A program made the translations under genes and the position numbers. A stretch of 64,000 bases of DNA, from NCBI GenBank assembly GCA_033557465.1, contig CM066041.1, positions 158,137,532 through 158,201,531 on the forward strand. Reading direction: 5' to 3'. The stretch is from Ichthyophis bannanicus. Taxonomy: Eukaryota; Chordata; Amphibia; Gymnophiona; Ichthyophiidae. Shown piece by piece: positions 56,418 to 64,000 of this stretch. Within the stretch, counting starts at the first letter, position 1, and every line of letters begins with the position of its first letter. A model generated the notes under the pieces. The model was not told where the DNA came from. It worked only from the letters and a program-made list of their open reading frames with translations, and searched no databases.

Positions 56418-58190
56418 TTATCCTCCATTGGCTTGCCGAAGAGTTGTTCGCTGAGGCATGGGACATCCAGGAGGTTTTTCTGCACCCACTGCTCGAGATC
56501 TGATGATTGCAGCCAGGCCTGGCATCAAGCGCCGATGCTGGCGGTGGCCACTCTGGCACTTGCCACTTTGGCACTGGATTTGAAATAGTTGTAAGCAGCT
56601 CGGGAGAGGTATTTGGAGCACTCCGTGACAGACTTCGTCAGAGCCTGGAAACAGAGATGGTCCCCATCGAGGCCAGCAGCGTAGCTGCCGAGCTCCTTGG
56701 CCAGGTCCCACAAGAGCATGCCAATGTAAAGTTGGCAAGTTTGAATGCGGCATGCCAGCATTGAGCCCTGGTAGCATTTGTGCCCCAGGGCATCGAGTAT
56801 GTGGGACTCCCTGCCCAGGGGCACTGAGGAGTGCATATTTGGGCTTTTCTGCTGAAGCAATGCTGACTCAACCACCATGGAGGTGTGTGGGAGCTGCGCT
56901 TTGCGAAATCCCAACCCCCACTGGACCTGATACATCGTGTCGAGCAGTCAGCTCACGATATGGACCGAGGCTGGGGTTTCCCACATCCAGAGAAGCTGGG
57001 TGAGGATGGAAGGCACCAGGAACATCAGGGTCTTCTTAGACAGTGCCTCATACCGGAGGCTGTCCAATTCCTCCGTATGTGGGACTTCCTCCAACTCAGT
57101 CGTGAGGAAGAAATCCCATGCCATATCCCTGACAGATTCTAGGAAAGAGGTATCCTTGGGCAGGAAATGGCGCTCAGCAGCCGGGGGAGACAGGTCTGAG
57201 GGAAGGTCTCGGTAGGCCAGAGACTCCGGGGACATCTCAACGTCAGACTCCCAATCAGAGTAGTCCGAGGAGGACTCTAGGTCCTCTGGCTGCAGGAGAG
57301 CCGGCAACTCCAGACTCGGATGCTTTGAGGCGGGGGCATGGCTGGAGCCAGAGGCGCTTGCCTGTGAAGATCTTGCTCCTGAGAACTGGGAGCGAGAACG
57401 AGACCCTCGCCGATGATCCGCCAGAGGCATCTGGCTCTCGGTGATCAGAGTGGAGGCCTGGGGAGTCCTCGATATCGAGGTCCCTGTGGTCTCGGCAGGG
57501 CCGGGTGTTGGGCCCATTGTGATGCGAGGAACACAGAAATGCTCTGTTCCAAGGCCAGCATGGGTGCTTCCCACTTGGGGGTCGCAGCCATAGACGCTGA
57601 CACCAGCATGACCGGGTCTGGCATTGAGGAAGAGAGGGGGTCCTCGACGGGACAGGCCTCAGGAGACCACGATCCATCTCCAGAGGCCACAACCTCAGCC
57701 CTGGACACTTTCCCAGGGCGTTCCTGCTCCAGTTCTTCGAGAGCTCTGCGGGGGCTAAGGGACCGAGCACAAAATTTCCCATGCTTTTCAGCTTCCCCAG
57801 ACGAGGCAAGGTTTTCCTCTTCTTATGTGCACGCTCCGGCGATCCTTGCACGGAGTGCCAACGAGGCCGCAGAGCTGCCTCGGAGGCCTTTCGCAAGGCC
57901 GAGGATCCGTGTGGGGCCTTTGGGTGTTAGGCTACTGTGGAGACCGGGATTGAGTCTGCCTTGTGAAAGATGTCGCCCTGCTTAAGCTGACAGCTCTGTA
58001 TGGCCTTAGTGGACATTTTCTTGTACAAGGCGCATTCCTCCAGGTCGTGGTCTGCGCCCAAACACTGAAGGCAACAATCATGAGTGTCTATGAATGACAT
58101 ATTTTTGGAGCACCAATCACATTTTTTAAAGCTGGTGGCCATTGGGGCAAAAAGAACTCCAGGGAGGTCGAAGACCCTTGACATAGCCAG
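56418..58190 (-). pseudogene. DIRS-F ORF1 (Gag-like)
   Basis: N-terminal finger (58184-57927): ATSFKKCDWCSKNMSFIDTH then DCCLQCLGADHDLEECALYK, with the same Cys spacing as DIRS-A and DIRS-D. A Ser/Pro/charged linker (57896-57255). A middle domain at 57180-56948 with PSILTQLLWMWETPASVHIV. The C-terminal capsid-like block (56935-56525) has PLGRESHILDALGHKCYQGS, LAKELGSYAAGLD and SVTECSKYLSRAAYNYFKSS. Frameshifts near 57920, 57570 and 56940. The initiator is probably the Met in APMATSFKKC. Confidence 0.85.
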
Positions 58191-58369
58191 CGGTTAAAAT
58201 GGGCACAAAAGTACTGTGATGGAAAAAATCAAAACAGAAAAGTATTTCAAGGCCTGGTGCAGGAAAGGAGCTGGCGCAAGCCAGAAAAGTACAAAAATAG
58301 TAAGAGAAAATCAACTTTTTTCTGGGGGGACAAGACGAATGTCTATAGGGCTCCATGGAAAAAGGGAGA

Positions 58370-58526
58370 CTGAGCAAGATGGCACCCTTGGGCGGGAAGG
58401 GACCACGCATGCATGGTGGCATCTCCCATAGGCTTTGAAAGCTGAGGAGATGCTCCGTGCAGGGCTCCGTCAGCGTCGTCCTCACCCATATGTGAGGACT
58501 GACTTCCTGCTTGTTCCTGGAGTAGA
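58370..58526 (-). repeat. right terminal inverted repeat of DIRS-F
   Basis: Mirror of 52380-52535; edge ACTTCCTGCTTGTTCCTGGA is complementary to the second half of the ICR. Confidence 0.92.
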
Positions 58527-59359
58527 AATTCTTACACTTTAAATATGCAAAACAGGTCTTGCAGATGGATATAATATCTAGCAATAGCCTTTAGCCTCTT
58601 TTTTGTAACTACTAATATCGGATTTGCTAACTTGTAATGGAGGTTCTTTATGGACAGCTGCATGGAATGCAGCTATACAAATGTGTAACACCATCCCATG
58701 TCAGATTGCAGCTCTGCCAAAGTTCAAGAGAGCCCATAAAGGGCATGCACTGAGATTCCCACACCTGTAACTGTCCATTGCCTCCACACTACATAACATA
58801 GCTGGATACATGCCCAGAGAGGAAACAGGACAGGATAATGTGGCTTCATTCCCCTTCTGTCCATACAGAACCCTGATTACAGTTAAGCAATTCCACTTTC
58901 TCCATTGACAAACAGAAGATATGACACCATATTAAATGAGTGATTGCCAAGGTGAGTGTTACCTTGCAATTTAGGTATTAGAGTTCATTCAGGCAGATGG
59001 CGACGTGAAAGTAAGTTCTTCAAGCAAAAATGCTTTGTAGTATGGTTTGGCCAAAGACAATGTCCAACCGTGAGGCTGAGTCTAGACAGTAATGTGTAGT
59101 GAAAGTGTGGACCAGCGACCATATGGCAAGCTTTACATATCTTGGTTATAGAAGCAACTGTGAGATTAGCTATAGATTCAGATTTTGCTTGAAGCTGATG
59201 TATATCTCTCCAATCGGAGATGGATTCCTGCTGATGTACAACAGAAGTCAATGTAGTCTGATATCCAGTGCGCTAGGGTGCGCTTGGATACCTGACTGCC
59301 TAGACTGTTTGGATTAAAGGAAACAGCTGAGAGCAGAAGGTAACTGCACATGGACTCAC
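58527..59359 (-). other. GPS1 intron sequence, nothing else recognised
   Basis: Sequence between DIRS-F and the left GPS1 exon. No repeat ends, protein motif or further exon was seen. Low similarity to any other part of the window. Confidence 0.55.
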
Positions 59360-59465
59360 CTTCATCTCATCAAGCATCTTCAGACATGAAGCATACTTTG
59401 ATTCATAAAACTTGAAGATAATATCTCGCACTTGAGGCTCAAGCTCCAGAAATAGTTTAAAGGAA
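59360..59465 (-). CDS. GPS1: GPS1 (COP9 signalosome subunit 1), internal exon
   Basis: A 106-base exon. It starts after a pyrimidine-rich TGTTTACAG acceptor at its right edge and ends before a GTGAGT donor at 59359. With the two bases carried from the exon on the right it gives [20 protein letters not shown] followed by [14 protein letters not shown], which matches the highly conserved region just before and into the PCI domain of CSN1/GPS1. CSN1 is a scaffold subunit of the COP9 signalosome, which removes NEDD8 from cullins in nucleus and cytoplasm. No frame damage. The Met reported at 59512 lies in intron and is not a start. The next downstream exon is not in the window. Confidence 0.93.
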
Positions 59466-59524
59466 CTGTAAACAGAAATTATTTGTTTAATAGAATCTCT
59501 ATTTCTGTGCATTCAGGATCTTTA

Positions 59525-59683
<159 letters not shown>

Positions 59684-59811
59684 TTACTCATTAAAAATAA
59701 AAAGCAGGGTAGCAAGCCTCATGGTTCAGACCATAACACTGCAGTGCTGGTTTGCATCTTCCATTCACCAGGATAATCAGGCTTCAGTGCACTGTGGAAG
59801 TGGTACACTTA

Positions 59812-59914
59812 TGGGCTATTTTACTAAAGGTGTTAATGTGCATTGAGTGCCCACAGCCCTTTTATTTCTATGCAAAGGCATTTAACGCGCATTAACTATT
59901 AGTTAAAGGGCCCC
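59812..59914. mobile_element. PIF/Harbinger-like MITE
   Basis: A 103-base foldback. Left TGGGCTATTTTACTAAAGGT and right, reverse-complemented, GGGGCCCTTTAACTAATAGT, both continuing into GTTAATGYGC. Flanked by TTA at 59809-59811 and 59915-59917, the 3-base duplication typical of PIF/Harbinger. It lies in the GPS1 intron upstream of the 59571 exon. Confidence 0.75.
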
Positions 59915-60164
59915 TTAGAAAGATGACTGCATCATCATGGCTGCTCTTGTAAACCAGTTAGTGGCACGGAGAATGTACCTTGGAGGAAGTACCCTTCCAA
60001 CCCTCAGGTTAGCAATGGTCTCCTGAGATGCTTAGAAAGGAAGGAAATGTAATAAATAGTTGAGGGAAAATAAAAAAGGGGGAGATGGGGATAGGCAAAC
60101 AATGCCTTCTTGTGATGCACCAAACATCTGTGTAATATGATAAAACACTTGGTAGCTGGACTAC

Positions 60165-60480
60165 ACAGTAACATAGTAAATGACGGCAGATAAAGAACAG
60201 TATGGACCATCTAGTCTGCCCAGTAAGATGGCAACAGTAGGTGCACCTGCCGTTCCGTGCAGGCCACCCCTCCCCATGTCTTTGTTTAGGGGTGAACCTA
60301 CTGCTCCGCGTAGGACACCCCTGTTTGTTGAGAAATTAGATAGTTAAGTTTATTTTGATTTTATCCTGTTGCTGTAAAGGGATCCATTGTGCCTGTCCCA
60401 TGCCATTTTGAATTGTTGATCCAGTCCATGCATGTTTCCAAAGGTTCTTTTTCTGGGCGGTTTAAATAACACTTGCATTG
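60165..60480 (-). mobile_element. CR1/L3-like 3' UTR fragment
   Basis: On the minus strand: 'gcccagtagactagatggtcc'-type sequence, 'tctttatctgccgtcatttactatgttac' tail. It parallels the CR1-4 3' end (gacagactagatagaaacat...). Right edge approximate; no coding left. Confidence 0.6.
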
Positions 60481-60559
60481 GGGAATCAGTGGATCATCCA
60501 TCTGCCAAGAGGCTTTTTTTTTTTTAATGTATTACTCTTATGTATGTGGGTCCATTGTT

Positions 60560-61134
60560 TTTATTTATTATTTATTTATTTGTGAGTTTTTTATACCGAC
60601 CTATCGTGTCATCAGGGCAGTTTACAATATGAACAACAGTATTACATTCAAACATATTTAAACTCTTACATGTAACATGTGAGGGTATATTAAACAATCA
60701 TATAAGAACATAGGATTAGGTTTTAACTCTTCTGAACTTAATTTACAATTTTTATGTGTAATATTGGATTTCTAATGGCATTTCAGATTTTTTTTCTTTG
60801 CTTTTTACATTGTAAACCTTGGCAAGGATAAAGAGTAAAAGGGGGGGGCATTTTGCGGGATGTGAGAATGCTTCTGTATTCATGTTGGGTCTGTGCTATT
60901 GTTCATCTCTAAAATGCTCAATAAAGAGAAACATTTTGAGCTGGGTTCTGAAAGTGGCAAGGTCGGATGTATTTCTTATTCTACCTGGTAAGGTGGTCCA
61001 AAGAGATGGTGCTAAATATTCAAAGGCCCTATTGCTAGTTTGTTTTTTAGTTTTGCGGTAGTCAGGTGGAAATATGAGTGTATTTGTCATTTTTTCTCTA
61101 CATTGGCGGTCATTAGGTGTAATCCTGATTAACC
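60560..61134 (-). mobile_element. L2-5, L2-like 3' fragment
   Basis: Minus-strand: C-terminal RT frame (about 61130-60896) with ITPNDRQCREKMTNTLIFPP, TSNRAFEYLAPSLWTTLPGR and SDLATFRTQLKMFLF, then a 3' UTR ending in 'actgccctgatgacacgataggtcggtataaaaa' and TAAATA repeats at 60560-60600. Its right side is cut by L1-2. Confidence 0.78.
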
Positions 61135-64000
61135 TTTTTTTCCATTTATTATTTATTAAGCCATCTTTCAAAAATAATACAACAATATTGTTACAACTGC
61201 ATTAGATAGCACCCTCCAATCCCCTCCCCCCCCTGCATAAACTTATACAGCAATATTAGGGCATGTCTTTACACAATCACGTATTCTTATATAAGTAACC
61301 GAAAACACCTTAAATGTTCCTTGCCAAATAATCTTATACCTTGGGTGCCAGCATACATCCTAGGCGACATGAGTGCGGTAACATTGCAATCTGCTCATTA
61401 CCCTCTCTGTACTGTCTGCACTCTTATATTCCATCCCCCGATTCTTACAACACTTGTGCCAGAGACCTCACTCTATGTTCCTCCATTCCCTCAGCGAAAG
61501 GGCCAAGCAGCTATATCCTACCCTTCCTCCTGCTTCCTTCATTCAAGGTACGGGCCCCATATTTTTTGAAACCCTAGCAGCCTCTTTTGACGCATAGCAG
61601 TGAGCTGATACATCAAACAGAGGTACTCCACTCTCCATTTAATCTCATCCAGTGTAGGCACCGTCACGGACCTCCACCTCCGCGCAATCAATTGCCTGGC
61701 CGCCAGACATACTATCCCCCCCCCAACCTCGACAGCATTTTTGCTCCTCTTGATTCCCAACATTAAGCAGAGCCAAGCAGGGCCCCAACTCCACCTCCTC
61801 CCCCCAGCACTACTTTTAACCAATCCTCCACCTCCCGCCACATAGGGCCTTATAAGGGGGGCACCCCCACTAAATATGCATGAATGACCCCTCACTGCCA
61901 CAATCTCGCCAACAACCAGCAGATCTCCCCCCCCCCCCCGCCATCTTTGTAGCCTTTGGGGGTTTAAATACCACCGGTATAATATTTTATAGTTATGCTC
62001 CAATATACTGCTGGACATAACTCCCTTAAACAACCCCTTGCAAACCCGCTCCCACTGCTCCCCATCCCAGCTTCTGCTAAGGTCTGCCTCCCATGCCTTC
62101 CTAAGGGCCCATGTATCACACTCCTCTATCTCCATCACCTTATATAACTGGGATATGAGACCCTTAACTTCCCTCCTCTCAAACATATCAATCTCTCCAC
62201 CCTTCGGGCCATCTCCCCGCCTTGCAATTGCTTTACAGAAATGAAGGGCTTGCAAGTATCGATACCGGTCTTCACTTGGTAATCGGTACTCCAGTTGTAG
62301 GTCCTTAAATTTCACCCACTCCCCACCCACCTTAAACTGTCCAACTGTTCTCAACCCCTTTTCGACCCACCTCCTGAAGGAGGGGTCAGTGACTCCTGGC
62401 GGAAATCCCGGATTATCTACCAGCAGCATAAATTTAGAGCACCCCTGGGGACCATACCATCTTCCTTGCCATCTCCGCCAGTTCTGCAAGGTGAGGGTAA
62501 GCGAGGGGTTGCCCTGCTGCCTCCCAAAAGGATCCCCCCACACACACACTTTAAGCCAGATTATATTCTTAAAGTCTATCTTTGTGTTCCGCTCCTGTCC
62601 TCTAGCTGCACCCACTCAGTTGATCCTCTCAGATCCCATTCGAATACTGCCTGCACACACACAGCCTCATAGTAGTGGACCAGCCTTGGGACCCCCATCC
62701 CCCCCTCTCTTTTTATTAGCACATAATATATTTTTCGCAACCAGGGGTTTTTTTCCTTTCCATATAAATTTCATGATCCTGTTTTGCAACTTACTGAGAT
62801 ACCCCGCCGTGACCTCAACTGGCAGGTTCATGAACAGGTATAAGAGCCTAGGAACCACCATCATCTTAACCAGGTCAATCCGACCCAGCAAAGATATTTC
62901 ATATCTTCCCCATTCTTCCAAGTCCCAAAGTACTTTATTTCTCGCTGCTACATCGTTTTCTTGAAACATTTTTTCACGCGTAGCTGTGATTTGCACTCCT
63001 AAATATCTAATGCTATTTTTTGCCCACCTAACGGGAACCGCTGCCTCAGTTGGTTCTCTTCGTCCTTACTTATAGTGAGGTTCAGAACCTCCGATTTCAT
63101 GACGTTTATTCGGAAACCAGACACCTCTCCATACTCACTAAGTTCATCCAGAATCGAGCCCAGTGTCCTTCCTGGATCTGATACAAAAAATAAGACGTCA
63201 TCGGCAAATAGAGAAATCTTATGGGCCTGCTGCCCTACTTGAACCCCCGGAATATCCACCCGATCCCGAATCCTATGAACTATGAACAATAGTGGTGACA
63301 AGGGGCATCCCTACCGGGTGCCCCTGTGTAGTTCAAACGCCCTCGTAATCGCGCCATTAATCTTCAAACACGCCATGGTTTTTTTTATATAGGATCTGGA
63401 CCCATTTCAAAAAAGACCCCGTTATTCCCACCTTAGCTAGCACAGAGAATAGGAAATCCCAACTCACCCTATCAAAGGCCTTTTCTGCATCTATTGTTAG
63501 AAGGGCCAACCCTTCCCCTCTCGTTCCCCCCCCCCCCCCCAGATTAAATTCAGAACCCTCCGGATATTGTCGGCTGTATACCTCCCCGGGACAAAACCCG
63601 ATTGATTTTGATGGATCGGTTTACTCAGATGCGGCGTCAGCCTATTGGCCAAAACCCTTGCAAATATCTTAAGATCCCCCCCCCCCCCCAAGAACGGAGA
63701 TGGGCCTATAAGAGCTACATTCGACTGGGTCCTTCCCCTCCTTGTGTAAGATACTAATCCCAGTGAGACGCATTGAGGCTGGCATCATGATCTCCTTGTT
63801 AAAGGAGTTATACATTCTTACAAGGGGCCAACCAGAACTCCCGAAAAAAAACTTTATAAAATTTATTGGAGTACCCATCTAGCCCAGGGGCTTTATTCCC
63901 CTGTAGGCCTTTAATCAGAATTAGTACCTTGTGTTCCCCGATTGTACTCGACAGCTCCTCTGACTCCTCACTAGTAAGATGCAGGAGTGTGAGACCCTCC
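61135..64000 (-). mobile_element. L1-2, L1-clade LINE running off the window
   Basis: Same family and orientation as L1-1; colinear with it from the 3' end (61135, short A run after ATGG) to the RT finger region at the window edge. It is inserted in L2-5. It lacks the two SINE-tail insertions found in L1-1, which shows that those are secondary. Its 5' part lies beyond 64000. Confidence 0.9.
61539..64000 (-). pseudogene. L1-2 ORF2, RT and C-terminal domain, frameshifted
   Basis: From the right: MRLTGISILHKEGKDPVECS and YRPISVLGG (63878), [40 protein letters not shown] (63691), then KISLFADDVLFFVSDPGRTL (active site, 63230) with SGFRINVMKSEVLNLTIS. After that WEDLEEWGRYEISLLGRIDL-like sequence (62996) and a long C-terminal frame (62615-61539) with YKILYRWYLNPQRLQRW and YLCLMYQLTAMRQKRLLGFQ. 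Poly-G/C runs at about 63530 and 63680 coincide with frame breaks. FADD is intact. Confidence 0.88.

Larger units (their letters stand above)
52347..58526 (-). mobile_element. DIRS-F, structurally complete DIRS retrotransposon
   Basis: Minus-strand, about 6.2 kb, with left terminal repeat 52347-52560, ICR 52608-52705, recombinase, linker/RNase H, RT, ORF1, and right terminal repeat 58370-58526. Terminal repeats agree in reverse complement over AGTCCTCAC/TATGTGAGGACT, GACGGAGCCCTGC, GAGCATCTCC, CAGCTTTCAAAG, GGGAGATGCCACCA and AAGGGTGCCATCTTGCTCA. The only guest is an L2 fragment (about 52880-53364). ORFs carry frameshifts and stops. The most complete DIRS in the window. Confidence 0.93.

Noticed and set aside
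59300..59512. A 70-codon ORF starting with Met at 59512
   Set aside because: Only the middle part is coding; both ends run through clear splice sites into intron. The real unit is the exon 59360-59465.

Overview
This is vertebrate nuclear DNA, most likely amphibian and quite possibly from a caecilian. It is a stretch of gene intron almost completely filled with nested transposable elements. The only host gene I can support is GPS1 (COP9 signalosome subunit 1), on the minus strand: two adjacent, phase-matched coding exons at 59360-59465 and 59571-59665. No other GPS1 exon was found, so everything to the left is probably downstream intron and everything to the right upstream intron. The taxon guess rests on the mix of repeats (many DIRS tyrosine-recombinase retrotransposons together with CR1, L2 and L1 LINEs and CORE-type SINEs) and is an inference. 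Element boundaries were read by eye; most are good to about 10-30 bases, and those with target-site duplications are exact.

Layout. 1-884: AT-rich tail with a hammerhead-like motif. 885-4748: DIRS-A (minus), broken by a CR1 fragment and a tRNA-derived SINE. 4886-12345: DIRS-B (minus), broken by a 2.1-kb L2. 12432-16330: a nearly full-length CR1 (minus) with both ORFs. 16765-16996: a foldback insertion. 17042-38985: DIRS-C (minus), which holds DIRS-D (20922-36142). DIRS-D holds a hAT relic (21382-22192) and a CR1 (24140-34109). That CR1 holds a hAT-Charlie-like element with a minisatellite (24511-26526) and an L1 (26832-33251), and the L1 holds two SINE/LINE tails. 36161-37545: an LTR-like block. 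38986-50992: DIRS-E (minus), abutting DIRS-C, interrupted by an L2 with a nested SINE and by the best-preserved CR1 (44331-48719). 51080-52340: a decayed LINE. 52347-58526: DIRS-F (minus), nearly complete. 58527-60560: GPS1 exons, a Harbinger-like MITE and a CR1 tail. 60560-64000: an L2 fragment, then a second L1 running off the window.

How the parts work. DIRS elements encode ORF1 (Gag-like, Cys/His finger), a reverse transcriptase with RNase H, and a tyrosine recombinase (YR). They end in inverted repeats and carry an internal complementary region (ICR) matching both outer edges; these are directly visible here. CR1 elements encode an esterase-type ORF1 and an endonuclease/RT ORF2. L1 elements encode a coiled-coil/RRM ORF1 and an endonuclease/RT ORF2. 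Every autonomous element seen carries inactivating lesions. I found no new gene system. The most notable things are the end-to-end DIRS-C/DIRS-E junction, the deep nesting, the minisatellite-bearing hAT element, and an unidentified LTR-like block with a hexapeptide-repeat ORF.
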